Positions 51,449-60,634 are shown, counted from the first letter of the stretch. The stretch: DNA of 64,000 nt from a candidate division KSB1 bacterium (GCA_034506175.1 JAPDQB010000009.1:1-64000); one strand, 5' to 3'. The notes: generated by a model from the sequence alone, not told the origin. Numbers and translations are program-made.

Positions 51449-52559
51449 TCACGACTCGCCGGTCGATCCGAACGGATCGGCAATTCTTCCAACTTTTACA
51501 AAACTCAGCGCCAATGGCAACGTGTATAACGTGTTGAGCGCGATTGTAAGCGTTCACACGCGCGATGCCGCTGCAGTGTCTGTTGAGTTTGGAGACGATT
51601 CGCTTTTCAAACGACACACGCCGGTCGTGCCGGTGAATGGAGATTCTGCCCGCCTTCCGGTTCTCGGCTTGGAGACGAACCGGTCTTATGCGATGCGCGT
51701 CGTGGCGATTTCGCGCACCGGCCATCAAGCCAAAAGCACGCCCTTTTCTTTCAACACGCAAAAGCTTCCGGACGATTTGCCGCGCCTTTCGGTTTTATCC
51801 AGCCGTTCACCGGCTGATGATTTCGTCCTGTTGGGATTTACCGGCTCTGAGTTTGCGAACAAATTTTATGCGCTCATCCTCGACAATAGCGGGAGAGTCG
51901 TGTGGTACAGGAGATTTCCGAGCGCCATTGCCGATTTCCAAAAACAGGCAAACGGACGTTATACCGTTTTTTCATCTGACGATGGATCGCCATTGCATTT
52001 TTATGAGTTGGATGTCTTGGGAAGCATCACGCGGAAATTTCGCGCTGTCAATGGAAGTGATACCGGCCCGCACGAATTGCGGCTGCTCGACGACAGCTAC
52101 TGCCTCTTTGGCATTCAATTTCATGAGATGAATCTTTCCGCTCTTGGCGGCGCGCAAAATGCCCGCAACCGCTGCACGGTTGTTGAATACCATCGCGGCA
52201 GCGCCCAAGCTTTGCTGTGGAATCCCCTCGAACATTTTCAAGTCACCGACGCCGCCCCGCACGTTTCGGTGTCTGCTCTCAACATCAACCCCTGGCATGG
52301 TAACGCCATCGAAATTGATCGCGACGGCAATTTGCTCGTTTCATTTCGCAACAGCGACGAGATTACCAAAATCAATTCGCGCACCGGAGAGATTATTTGG
52401 CGATTGCGTGGCAAGAAAAATCAGTTCACCTTTGTCAACGATCCTTTGCGAGGCTTTTCCCACCAGCACGGCATTCGACGCTTGCAAAATGGCAATGTCA
52501 TTCTCTTCGACAACGGCAATTTGCACTCGCCGCCGGAAAGCCGCGCCGTTGAATTATGA
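51381..52559 (+). CDS. Arylsulfotransferase-like lipoprotein, C-terminally truncated
   Basis: 392 residues. The lipobox FTACS gives a lipid-modified Cys near residue 22. An Fn3-like domain follows (~38-130), then an ASST-type beta-propeller: LILDNSGRVVWYRRF, GSDTGPHELRLLDDSY, NPWHGNAIEIDRDGNLLVSFRNSDEI and GFSHQHGIRRLQNGNVILFDNGN. In relatives the propeller continues for ~80-100 residues after SRAVEY; here it stops at SRAVEL with a TGA that overlaps the next start. The propeller is incomplete, so activity is doubtful. Conserved His residues in the kept part are present. Confidence 0.75.
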   Translation: MSKPEIISRMALVMGAFIFTACSHDSPVDPNGSAILPTFTKLSANGNVYNVLSAIVSVHTRDAAAVSVEFGDDSLFKRHTPVVPVNGDSARLPVLGLETNRSYAMRVVAISRTGHQAKSTPFSFNTQKLPDDLPRLSVLSSRSPADDFVLLGFTGSEFANKFYALILDNSGRVVWYRRFPSAIADFQKQANGRYTVFSSDDGSPLHFYELDVLGSITRKFRAVNGSDTGPHELRLLDDSYCLFGIQFHEMNLSALGGAQNARNRCTVVEYHRGSAQALLWNPLEHFQVTDAAPHVSVSALNINPWHGNAIEIDRDGNLLVSFRNSDEITKINSRTGEIIWRLRGKKNQFTFVNDPLRGFSHQHGIRRLQNGNVILFDNGNLHSPPESRAVEL

Positions 52560-53617
52560 AATTTTTTTCGCGCTGCCGTAAGAATTTTTCTTCCGCCGCC
52601 GACATTTTCGCCAACTTCGGCGTTTGGCTTGTCATGGCCGGTTGCGAGCGACTGCCAACGGCGCCAGCGCCATCCAACCCGGCACAAATTCACGGCATCA
52701 CCTTCGCGGATTGGACAGCAAATGGCTATCGTCAAATCTCGGCTGATCGCGCGCTCGGCGCCATCGCGGCAACCGGCGCCACCCATCTCGCGATTATTGT
52801 AACCGCCTATCAAGCCAGTCCGCGAGCGAACGAACTTCGTCCGGCCAACGCGCGCACCGGCGCTCGAACACCAACCTTGATCGCCGTGCAACACGCGTTA
52901 AATCACGCCAAATCCCTCGGCCTGCACGTCGTCATCAAACCGCACGTTGATTTGGACGATGGAACCTGGCGCGGCAACATCACGCCGTCCGATCCGAACG
53001 CCTGGTTCAAATCTTATCGCGATTTCATTTTGCCGTGGGCGGAATTAGCCGCAACCGTTGGCGCGGTTCAATTCATTATTGGAACCGAACTGGCCGGCAC
53101 GATTCAACACCAGCAACTTTGGAGAGAGACGATCAAACAAACCCTCGCCATTTTTCCTGGAAAAATAGTTTACGCCGCCTCCTGGGACGAAGCGTTCAAA
53201 GTTCCATTTTGGCAGGAGCTTGATTTTGTCGGCGTGGATTTTTATTTTCCCGTCACCACGCGCAACGATCCGGGCCGTTTTGAAATTCTCGCGGGCTGGC
53301 AGCCGTGGCTCGAGCGCTTGCGATGGTTGCATCAACAAACCGGCCGCCAAATCATTCTCACTGAAATCGGCTACCGCAGCGTCGATGGCGCCGGCATGAG
53401 GCCATACGAATTTGGCCAGGCCGCGGCGCTGGATTTGCAAGAACAGGCCGATCTTTACTGGGCGGCGCTGCAAGCAACGGCTGATGAATCCTGGTTCGCC
53501 GGATTGTATTGGTGGAATTGGCTGGCGAATGGAGAGGGAGGGGTGAACAACACTGATTATACACCCAGCGGCAAGCCGGCTGAAATGGAATTGCAAAAGT
53601 CGTGGAGGGGACGATGA
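52556..53617 (+). CDS. Lipoprotein glycoside hydrolase-like TIM barrel (GH113-like)
   Basis: 353 residues; the ATG overlaps the preceding stop (ATGA). A lipobox-like VMAGC lies near residue 30 after an unusually polar leader. The barrel includes HGITFADWTANGY, HVVIKPHVDLDDGTWRG, FIIGTELAGT (candidate acid/base Glu), VGVDFYFPV and IILTEIGYRS (candidate nucleophile Glu), then YWWNWLANGEGG. This is the arrangement of GH113-like mannanases and related putative hydrolases. Whether it acts on sugar has not been shown. Confidence 0.7.
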   Translation: MKFFSRCRKNFSSAADIFANFGVWLVMAGCERLPTAPAPSNPAQIHGITFADWTANGYRQISADRALGAIAATGATHLAIIVTAYQASPRANELRPANARTGARTPTLIAVQHALNHAKSLGLHVVIKPHVDLDDGTWRGNITPSDPNAWFKSYRDFILPWAELAATVGAVQFIIGTELAGTIQHQQLWRETIKQTLAIFPGKIVYAASWDEAFKVPFWQELDFVGVDFYFPVTTRNDPGRFEILAGWQPWLERLRWLHQQTGRQIILTEIGYRSVDGAGMRPYEFGQAAALDLQEQADLYWAALQATADESWFAGLYWWNWLANGEGGVNNTDYTPSGKPAEMELQKSWRGR

Positions 53618-54144
53618 AACGAATCCTGCTTCTCATCGCCATATTTTTAAGTTTTGCGCCAAATGTTTTGGCGCAAGCCCATGACAGCAGCGCTATATCA
53701 ATCAAACCCGGTGCGATGGAATTGGGGCTGGACGGATCGATGACCATTGTTGAAGGCAGCTCCCGTACAACTTTGGCCATCCGCGCTGGTTTTTTCACAA
53801 TGGCACCACGTGGCTTGTTCGGATTTGAAACGAGTCTCTCATATTCTCACCTCAACGCACTCGACTGGCTTGACATGGAAGGCGCACTTTCCTGGCAAAC
53901 AAAATTTGGAAATAGCACGGTTTATCCGTTTCTCGCCCTCGGCGGTGGATTCCGCCATGAATGGCTCGGCAGTTTTCGGCAAATCAGGTATCCGCTCGGA
54001 TTGAATTCGGGGATTCGTGCTTTAGTCGCTTCACAAGCCGCGTTTCGCGCCGAATACAAATTTCGCCGGATTCTTCACGATCCGGTAGAAAATTTTTCCG
54101 AGCATCAAATTGTGATTGGCATCTCGATACTCTTGAAAAATTGA
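53614..54144 (+). CDS. Small outer-membrane barrel-like protein
   Basis: 176 residues from ATG 53614 (TGGAGGGG upstream); it overlaps the glycosidase-like gene by 4 bp. A signal peptide ends near VLAQAH. The remainder is short strands: GAMELGLDGSMTIVEG, LAIRAGFFTMAPRGLFGFETSLSY, YPFLALGGGFRHEW, and it ends in IVIGISILLKN. It resembles eight-stranded barrels of the OmpX/OmpA size. No function is known. Confidence 0.7.
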   Translation: MKRILLLIAIFLSFAPNVLAQAHDSSAISIKPGAMELGLDGSMTIVEGSSRTTLAIRAGFFTMAPRGLFGFETSLSYSHLNALDWLDMEGALSWQTKFGNSTVYPFLALGGGFRHEWLGSFRQIRYPLGLNSGIRALVASQAAFRAEYKFRRILHDPVENFSEHQIVIGISILLKN

Positions 54145-54168
54145 AACTTTTTCGTAGCGGAGAAAATC

Positions 54169-55614
54169 ATGCAATCGCGTCGCTATCATGTCGTCCATTT
54201 ATTTTTCTTTTTTCTCGTTTTACCTTTTTGGCCTTCCTTTGCTGGCGGTCTCAAGAAAAAATCCGCCGCCGTTGCTTCCATCGAAAAACACCAACCCGAA
54301 CTCATCCAACTCAGCGACCAAATCTGGGCCTTCGCCGAAACGGCGTTAAAAGAAACGAAATCATCGAAACTCCTCGCGGATTACGCCGAACAACAAGGCT
54401 TCAAAGTCGAACGCGGCGTTGCCGGCATGCCAACGGCATTTGTTGCCACTTACGGCGAAGGCAAGCCGATCATTGGCGTTCTCGGTGAGTTCGATGCGTT
54501 ACCAGGCATTTCGCAAAAAGCTTCGCCCGTAAAAGAAGCTTACGAAGCAGGTGCAGCGGGCCATGGTTGCGGGCATAATCTCTTCGGCGCGGGCAGTCTC
54601 GGTGCGGCGGTTGCGATCAAAGAACTAATTGCCGCCGGCAAGCTCAAGGGCACGATTCGATTTTATGGCACGCCGGCGGAAGAATCCATCGGCGGCAAAA
54701 TCTACATGGCGCGCGATGGGCTGTTCAACGATCTCGACGTGTGCCTCGCATGGCATCCCGATGAGAAGACAAAAGCGGACGTGCAAAGCTCGCAGGCGCT
54801 GGTTGATTTTATCGTCGAGTTTCACGGCAAAGCCGCGCATGCAGCATTCGATCCGTGGAATGGCCGCAGCGCGGTGGATGGGCTTGAACTCTTCACGCAC
54901 GGCCTCAATATGTTGCGCGAGCACGTGAAGCCCTCGGTGCGCATTCATTACACGATTCAAAAAGGCGGGGACGTGCCGAATGTGATTCCCGAGTACGCCA
55001 AAATCTGGTGCTGGGTGCGTGACTCCAAACGCACCGGCGTCGAAGAAGTTTTGGCGCGCGTGCGCGAGATCGCCAAAGGCGCCGCGATGATGGCCGGCGT
55101 CGAATCGAAGCTCACGATTCAAACCGGCGATTACGAAATGCTCGTCAACATGGCCGGCGCGAAATTGCTGCAAGCGAATCTCGAATGGCTTGGCCCGATT
55201 AAATACACCGAAGAAGAACAAAATTTCGCTCGTGCCATTCAACGCGCAACGGGTGTTGAGGAGAAAGGCCTCAACGGCGCGATTCAACCGCTCGAAGAGC
55301 CGAAGCCCGATCCGCCCGGCGGCTCCACGGACGTAGCCGATGTGAGTTGGATCGTACCGACGTTGCACGTCTCCGTCACAACCGCCGCCGAAGGCGCGCC
55401 GTGGCATGCGTGGCCGGTTGTGGCGTGCGGCGGCATGTCCATTGGTCACAAAGGCATGTTGCACGCCGCCAAAGTTCTTGCTGCTACAATGGTGGATTTG
55501 TTTGATGACGTCAAAACGCGCGAGGCGATTAAAGCCGAGTTTAAAGAGAAGACGAAAGGCCATGTTTACAAACCGTATATTCCCGACGGCCCGCCGCCGG
55601 TAACAACGAATTGA
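54169..55614 (+). CDS. M20-family amidohydrolase (AbgB-like), exported
   Basis: 481 residues. A signal peptide (VVHLFFFFLVLPFWPSFAGG) precedes the enzyme. LGEFDALPG near residue 107, GHGCGHNLFGAGSLGAA near 128, TPAEESIGGK near 167, AWHPDE near 195 and HGKAAHAAFDPWNGRSA near 225 are the M20D metal and dimer motifs. AbgB-type members cleave p-aminobenzoyl-glutamate or other N-acyl amino acids. Export implies a periplasmic substrate. It is the first of three amide hydrolases in this region. Confidence 0.9.
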   Translation: MQSRRYHVVHLFFFFLVLPFWPSFAGGLKKKSAAVASIEKHQPELIQLSDQIWAFAETALKETKSSKLLADYAEQQGFKVERGVAGMPTAFVATYGEGKPIIGVLGEFDALPGISQKASPVKEAYEAGAAGHGCGHNLFGAGSLGAAVAIKELIAAGKLKGTIRFYGTPAEESIGGKIYMARDGLFNDLDVCLAWHPDEKTKADVQSSQALVDFIVEFHGKAAHAAFDPWNGRSAVDGLELFTHGLNMLREHVKPSVRIHYTIQKGGDVPNVIPEYAKIWCWVRDSKRTGVEEVLARVREIAKGAAMMAGVESKLTIQTGDYEMLVNMAGAKLLQANLEWLGPIKYTEEEQNFARAIQRATGVEEKGLNGAIQPLEEPKPDPPGGSTDVADVSWIVPTLHVSVTTAAEGAPWHAWPVVACGGMSIGHKGMLHAAKVLAATMVDLFDDVKTREAIKAEFKEKTKGHVYKPYIPDGPPPVTTN

Positions 55615-55766
55615 AATTAGCAACTAAAACGAACCTGCTGGCCGCAGCCGCAACGAAAACATCAATTAAAGGGAAGTATTTTGCAATTGACTTTTAGCGC
55701 AATTTTTTTTACCATAATTTGTACACTGCTCGTAGGCCGAGAACTTTCGTTATTCGGACGATTATT

Positions 55767-56051
55767 ATGTACATTGATGATTTTATTTGACTGCCTGATA
55801 TTCTTGAGAAGATCGTCGTCGAGCATCACGTCTCTCAAGACGAGGCAGAAGAGATATTTTTCAATAAGCCAAAATATCGTTTTGTCGAATTAGGGCATAG
55901 GCCAAATGAAGATGTATACTCGGCCAGTGGACAGACAGACGCCGGCCGCTATTTGATCGTGTTTTTCATTCTCAAGCCATCGAACACCGCGTTGATTTTG
56001 AGCGCACGCGATATGGACGACAAAGAACGGAGACGTTATGAGCGAAAATAA
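55767..56051 (+). pseudogene. BrnT-type toxin with premature stop codon
   Basis: The frame from ATG 55767 reads MYIDDFI, then TGA (55788-55790), then LPDILEKIVVEHHVSQDEAEEIFFNKPKYRFVE (in pieces) and ends SARDMDDKERRRYERK at 56051. The whole matches BrnT (DUF497) toxins; in relatives the position of the TGA is usually Trp (a TGG-to-TGA change would explain it). The downstream part has no good start codon, so the toxin is probably not made. It overlaps the antitoxin gene by 14 bp. Confidence 0.7.
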
Positions 56052-56307
56052 TGACACACAAGTCACCAGTATTTCGAAGGCACGCACGCTGGAAGAAATT
56101 GCCGAATTTTGGGATACCCATAGCCTGGCCGACTACTGGGACCAGACTCGCGAAGTTGAGTTCGAGGTCAGAGCCAAACGCAGAAGGCGCGTGATGCTTG
56201 ATCCAGACATCTTCACTCGAATTGAGTCGCAGGCTCGCGTGCGAGGTATTTTGCCGGAGACATTGGTTAATCTCTGGTTAGCTGAACGATTACAAGCGGC
56301 ACCGTAG
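56038..56307 (+). CDS. BrnA/CopG-type antitoxin
   Basis: 89 residues. LEEIAEFWDTHSLADYWDQTREVEFEV is the N-terminal block seen in antitoxins of BrnT-type toxins; the C-terminal part (RRRVMLDPDIFTRIESQARVRGILPETLVNLWLAERL) is a ribbon-helix-helix DNA-binding region. It overlaps the toxin gene by 14 bp, as in brnTA operons. It appears intact while the toxin is broken, so it may persist as an orphan regulator. Confidence 0.8.
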   Translation: MSENNDTQVTSISKARTLEEIAEFWDTHSLADYWDQTREVEFEVRAKRRRRVMLDPDIFTRIESQARVRGILPETLVNLWLAERLQAAP

Positions 56308-56678
56308 GTCACACCAAAAGATTCGCCGACGAAAGAGTGCTAACCGCCAATTTTCTTGGATTCATATTGCTGTGCGCCGGCTCTTCTTTTAGGGAAAAGA
56401 CGATAATTTTCACGCAAACGGCCGTGCGGCTTATTGTCGAAGAAGCCATCGTCAACAACCCCAAAGCCTGCCGCGAGTTGGGATATACCGGCGCAGTGTC
56501 AATTGAATCGGGGCTGGTAGAAATAACCCAATCGTAACCCCGTCGGCCCGACTGGGCTTTTGACCTTGCCTTGATAAAAAGCTTTAAAATCTCCTTGCAT
56601 TTTTGCCGCTGGGAAGTTATCATAATTATACTTTCAAGTATTATACTTTAAAGTATATCTTTTTTCCAGGAGAGGCTG
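56308..56678. other. Gene-poor stretch with palindromic control sites
   Basis: No convincing gene is present. A 66-codon frame at 56337 has a hydrophobic N-terminus and SIESGLVEITQS at its end, but no ribosome site. The right part holds the tandem ATACTT palindromes at 56628-56656. Confidence 0.45.
56628..56656. promoter_or_regulatory. Tandem ATACTT/AAGTAT palindromes, putative operator
   Basis: ATACTTTAAAGTAT (56643) is a perfect 14-bp palindrome and ATACTTTCAAGTAT (56628) a near copy, with centres 15 bp apart. They lie 23 bp before the start codon of the ATPase gene, where a repressor could act. Confidence 0.5.
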
Positions 56679-58079
56679 GTGCCTTTTTTTAACCGCGAGC
56701 AAGAGCTCGAATTTCTCAACAACAAATATCGCGAGCCCGGTTCGCAGCTCATCGTGATCTACGGCAAGCGCCGCGTCGGCAAGACCGAGCTCGTCAAACA
56801 GTTTTTTGAAGATAAACCGCATTTATATTTTCTCGCCGACAAGCTGCCAGAGCCGGTTCAACTCGTCGATTTGGCAGGAAAAGTCGGCGGGCATTTTCGC
56901 GACCCGCTGCTGGCCGAACGCGGTTTTGGCCGATGGGAGCAATTCTTTGCCTATCTGAAAACCAAAACGGTTGGCAAAAGGCTGACGATCATCATTGATG
57001 AATTTCCCTATTTGGTCGAAAGCAATCCCGCTGTTCCCTCTTTATTTCAAAAAGGTTGGGACGAGTATTTAAAGGATACACGTGTCTTTCTGATTTTGCT
57101 CGGATCGAGCATTTCGATGATGGAAAGCCAGGTCCTCGGCCAGAAGGCGCCGCTTTATGGCCGGCGCACCGGCCAATTGAACGTCCAACCCTTTTCCTTT
57201 CGCGAACTCGCGGCGATGTTTCCGAAGAAAAACTTTGAAGAGCGGCTTTCCTATTGGAGTGTGCTCGGTGGTATACCTTTATATCTTTCAAGGTTTGATC
57301 CCAAGTGGCGCTTCTTCGAGAATATTCGCCGATTTATGTTGAGCAAGGGCGAGCTGCTCTATGAAGAGGTGGAGTTCATTCTCCGCGAGGAACTCAAGGA
57401 GCCGCGCAACTATTTTTCCATTCTGCGCGCCATCGCTCTGGGCAAACGCAAAATGGCGGAAATCGTCAATGAAACGGGATTGCCCCAAAACGTCCTCAGC
57501 AAATATCTTTCCGTTCTCCGTGATTTGCGCATCGTAACAAAAGAAATTCCTGTCACTGAGCTGCAGCCCGAGAAAAGCAAGCAGGGGCTTTACTCCATCA
57601 CCGACAACTTTTTCAAGTTCTGGTTCCGCTTCATCTTTCTGAACAAGAGTCTTTTGGAAGAAGGGCAAACGGATTTTGTGCTCAAAAAAATTCGGAACGC
57701 GTTTCCAAAGTTTTTATCGATGGCTTACGAAGAAATCCTTCCCGAGGTTTTAAAACACGCCATCCAAGAATCACATGTGCCGCTCTATTTTCCGCACGCC
57801 GGACGTTGGTGGCAGGGCAATCAGGAGATCGACTTGGTCGCTTTAAATCCGGAGGAAAAAATGATTTTGTTTGGCGAAGCCAAGTGGACAACGAAGCCGG
57901 TGGGCACGAATGTCTTTGAAGAACTGGTTGCCAAAAGCGAGCTGGTTGAATGGCAGAAGAAAAAGCGAAAGCCGTATTTTGCCTTATTCAGCAAAAGAGG
58001 CTTTACCCCCGCCATGCTAAAATTAGCCAAAGAACGAGGAGTGTTTCTTTTTCATGGAGAAAAGCCAACGAATTTATAA
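56679..58079 (+). CDS. Archaeal-type ATPase with DUF234-like nuclease domain
   Basis: 466 residues from GTG 56679 (CCAGGAGAGG upstream). FNREQELEFLNNKY and IVIYGKRRVGKTELVKQF (Walker A, ~25-42), then IIIDEFPYLVES (Walker B, ~105) and LLGSSISMMES (sensor) define the archaeal ATPase (PF01637) fold. A winged-helix region follows (KMAEIVNETGLPQNVLSKYLSVLRDL). The C-terminal part has FKFWFRFIFLN and GNQEIDLVALN...FGEAKW, which is a restriction-endonuclease-like D-x(n)-E-x-K core (DUF234). Such genes are found singly in mobile or defence regions. Their role is unproven. Confidence 0.9.
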   Translation: MPFFNREQELEFLNNKYREPGSQLIVIYGKRRVGKTELVKQFFEDKPHLYFLADKLPEPVQLVDLAGKVGGHFRDPLLAERGFGRWEQFFAYLKTKTVGKRLTIIIDEFPYLVESNPAVPSLFQKGWDEYLKDTRVFLILLGSSISMMESQVLGQKAPLYGRRTGQLNVQPFSFRELAAMFPKKNFEERLSYWSVLGGIPLYLSRFDPKWRFFENIRRFMLSKGELLYEEVEFILREELKEPRNYFSILRAIALGKRKMAEIVNETGLPQNVLSKYLSVLRDLRIVTKEIPVTELQPEKSKQGLYSITDNFFKFWFRFIFLNKSLLEEGQTDFVLKKIRNAFPKFLSMAYEEILPEVLKHAIQESHVPLYFPHAGRWWQGNQEIDLVALNPEEKMILFGEAKWTTKPVGTNVFEELVAKSELVEWQKKKRKPYFALFSKRGFTPAMLKLAKERGVFLFHGEKPTNL

Positions 58080-58115
58080 AAATTTGTTCATTGAGACCAC
58101 CGAGAGGAGGAAATC

Positions 58116-59840
58116 ATGTTTCGATTTCGCCGCTTTATTCCATCGTGCTTGCTGCTACTGCTTCTGCCGCTGCTTCTCATCCCAGCCTGCTCCCCCAAAA
58201 TCGAATACGATCTCATTATCCGCAACGGCACGATCTACGACGGCAGCGGCGCCGCGCCCCTCACCGGCGATGTCGCGATCAACGCCGATACGATTGCCGC
58301 AATTGGCAAGTTGAACAACGCAGCCGGCAAACAGGAGATCGACGCCAAAGGCATGGCGGTCGCGCCCGGCTTCATCAACATGCTGAGTTGGGCTACTACG
58401 AGTCTCATCGAAGATGGCCGCTCACAAAGCGATATTCGCCAGGGCGTGACGCTCGAAGTTTTTGGCGAGGGCTGGTCCGAAGGCCCTTTGAATGAAAAGA
58501 TGAAGCAAGAGATCATCGAGAATCAGGGCGATATCAAATATGAGGTGACTTGGACGACGCTCGGCGAGTATCTCGATCATTTAACCAACGTTGGTATTTC
58601 CACCAATATCGCCTCTTTTGTCGGCGCGACGACGGTACGCATACATGAGCTTGGTTACGAGAATCGCCCGCCGACTCCCGAAGAGTTGGAAAGAATGAAA
58701 GCGCTGGTGCGGCAGGCGATGGAAGAAGGCGCGCTCGGCGTTGGCTCCTCGCTCATTTACGCGCCGGCATTTTATGCCAGAACCGACGAGCTAATCGAGC
58801 TGTGCAAAGTCGCGGCAGAATACGGCGGCATGTACATTTCGCATATCCGCAGCGAAGGCAATCGCCTGCTCGAATCGGTTGATGAACTGATCACCATCGC
58901 GCGTGAGGCCAACATTCCCGCCGAAATTTATCATCTCAAAGCCGCGGGCCGATCCAATTGGGGGAAGATAGATGAAGTCATTGCCAAAGTTGAATCCGCC
59001 CGCGCGCAGGGTCTGCGCATAACAGCCGATATGTACACGTACACCGCCGGCGCCACCGGACTCGACGCCTCGATGCCGCCGTGGGTGCAGGAAGGCGGCT
59101 ATAAAGAATGGGTGAGACGTTTGCAGGACCCCGCGATTCGCAAGCGTGTGATCAAGGAAATGACCGCGCCAACCGACGATTGGGAAAATCTTTTTTTGCA
59201 CGCGGGGCCGGAAAATATTTTGCTGATCGGATTCAAATCTGATTCGCTGAAGCCGCTCACTGGAAAATCTCTTGCAGACGTTGCGAAATTGCGTGGCTCG
59301 ACGCCGCCAGAAACGGCGATTGATTTGGTGATTCAAGACGGCAGCAGGGTGGAGGCGGTTTATTTTCTGATGTCCGAAGAAAATGTGAAGAAGCAAATCG
59401 CGCTGCCGTGGGTGAGCTTTGATTCGGACGCGCCCTCGCAAGCGCCGGAAGGTGTGTTTCTCAAATCCAGCACGCACCCGCGCGCGTATGGAAATTTCGC
59501 CCGCCTGCTCGGCAAATATGTGCGTGATGAAAAAGTCATTTCGCTCGAAGAAGCGATTCGCAAATTGACATCGCTGCCGGCGACGAATCTCGGCATCGCT
59601 CGCCGCGGCGCTTTGCAAGCCGGCTATTTTGCCGACGTGGTGATTTTTGATCCAGCGAAAATTCAGGATCATGCCACGTTTGAAAACCCGCAGCAATATG
59701 CCACCGGCGTGATTCACGTTTTCGTCAACGGCACACAAGTTTTGAAGGACGGCGAGCATACTGGCGCGATGCCTGGAAGGGTGGTGCGAGGCAAAGGCGT
59801 AACCCGGACGGCCCGTCTGGCAAGGAGCCAACAAAGATAA
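58116..59840 (+). CDS. N-acyl-D-amino-acid deacylase-like lipoprotein
   Basis: 574 residues; GAGGAGG precedes the ATG. The lipobox LIPACS gives a lipid-modified Cys near residue 25. The amidohydrolase fold includes YDLIIRNGTIYDGSG and APGFINMLSWATTSLIEDGRSQSDIRQGVTLEVFGEGWSEG (in pieces), then GGMYISHIRSEGNRL, IYHLKAAGRSNWG and FDSDAPSQAP. The usual H-x-H of the amidohydrolase family reads N-M-L here, as in a known branch of the D-aminoacylase group; the remaining metal ligands (C or K, H, H, D) are partly visible. It probably acts on N-acyl-D-amino acids in the periplasm. Confidence 0.85.
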   Translation: MFRFRRFIPSCLLLLLLPLLLIPACSPKIEYDLIIRNGTIYDGSGAAPLTGDVAINADTIAAIGKLNNAAGKQEIDAKGMAVAPGFINMLSWATTSLIEDGRSQSDIRQGVTLEVFGEGWSEGPLNEKMKQEIIENQGDIKYEVTWTTLGEYLDHLTNVGISTNIASFVGATTVRIHELGYENRPPTPEELERMKALVRQAMEEGALGVGSSLIYAPAFYARTDELIELCKVAAEYGGMYISHIRSEGNRLLESVDELITIAREANIPAEIYHLKAAGRSNWGKIDEVIAKVESARAQGLRITADMYTYTAGATGLDASMPPWVQEGGYKEWVRRLQDPAIRKRVIKEMTAPTDDWENLFLHAGPENILLIGFKSDSLKPLTGKSLADVAKLRGSTPPETAIDLVIQDGSRVEAVYFLMSEENVKKQIALPWVSFDSDAPSQAPEGVFLKSSTHPRAYGNFARLLGKYVRDEKVISLEEAIRKLTSLPATNLGIARRGALQAGYFADVVIFDPAKIQDHATFENPQQYATGVIHVFVNGTQVLKDGEHTGAMPGRVVRGKGVTRTARLARSQQR

Positions 59841-59929
59841 GGAGCCAAGAATAAACCAGCCGGACTTTCGCAACCGAAGCATCAGAAAACTCAACGGACT
59901 TCCTGCCAGAGCCCAGCTTGACAAGGAGC

Positions 59930-59958
59930 TTGACAAGCCACCAACAAATTCGTATCTT
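59930..59958 (+). promoter_or_regulatory. Putative promoter of the Uma2 gene
   Basis: TTGACA at 59930 and TATCTT at 59953 are separated by 17 bp; a second TTGACA lies at 59918. The start codon is 47 bp after the -10 box. Confidence 0.55.
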
Positions 59959-60004
59959 GTACAGCGAGAATCTTTTCCCTTATCCAATCAAAAGAGAAAA
60001 AACG

Positions 60005-60634
60005 ATGTCAACTGTTGCTGAACAATTGGCTGCTCGTGAAGAAGAGAGCTTGATGACAGAGCTCATGGCGCCACCGAAGCCAACGCCGCCAACTAAATTA
60101 ACTTTGGAACAGGCCAACAAACTGGCAGGAGGACGGCCTTTTGAGCTCATTCAGGGAAGGATGGTTTTTAAAATGCCGGACAACCCGCACGCAGAATCGC
60201 ATGCGTTACTTGGCGCGGAATTGGTCAACTATTTCAAAGCCAATCCGATCGGTCGAGTCCGCATTGAATCTACTGTTCGTCTTTGGCCGGATAACCCGCA
60301 CGAGGGACGCGTGCCTGACATTGCCGTCGTTCTTAATCAGAATATCCGTGCAGGGGAACGATACGACACTCGTGCGCCAGACTTGGCAATCGAAATTATC
60401 TCACGCGACGACGCCTGGAGCGAGCTTTTTGACAAGGCGGATTTGTATTTTGAGAAGGGCAGCCGCGTGGTTTGGTTTGTCGATCCTTATCGCAAGGGGG
60501 TGTTGGTCGTTACGCCTGATGGCCAGCTTTGGGTGAAAGACACGCTGACCTGCCCCGAGCTCCTGCCAGGGTTTGCGGTCAACGTGCAGGATATTTTTGT
60601 ATGGCCGACGGCCCCCACAAAGGCTGGCAAATGA
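60005..60634 (+). CDS. Uma2-family (DUF820) endonuclease-like protein
   Basis: 209 residues from ATG 60005; the frame is open to 59918 but that part holds a promoter. ELIQGRMVFKMPDNPHAESHALLGAEL, GRVPDIAVVLNQ, APDLAIEIISRDD and KADLYFEKGSRVVWFVDP are the Uma2 motifs, with the E, D, E-x-K like restriction-fold residues in place. Uma2 proteins are very numerous in cyanobacteria and other environmental bacteria; their target is unknown. Confidence 0.88.
   Translation: MSTVAEQLAAREEESLMTELMAPPKPTPPTKLTLEQANKLAGGRPFELIQGRMVFKMPDNPHAESHALLGAELVNYFKANPIGRVRIESTVRLWPDNPHEGRVPDIAVVLNQNIRAGERYDTRAPDLAIEIISRDDAWSELFDKADLYFEKGSRVVWFVDPYRKGVLVVTPDGQLWVKDTLTCPELLPGFAVNVQDIFVWPTAPTKAGK

Noticed and set aside
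55788-55790. TGA read as Trp or selenocysteine in the BrnT gene
   Set aside because: Many intact genes in the window end in TGA, so TGA is a normal stop codon, and no SECIS-like hairpin is seen after it.
56337-56537. A 66-codon frame between the BrnA-type and ATPase genes
   Set aside because: It has a hydrophobic start but no ribosome site and no recognisable domain; left as part of a gene-poor stretch.
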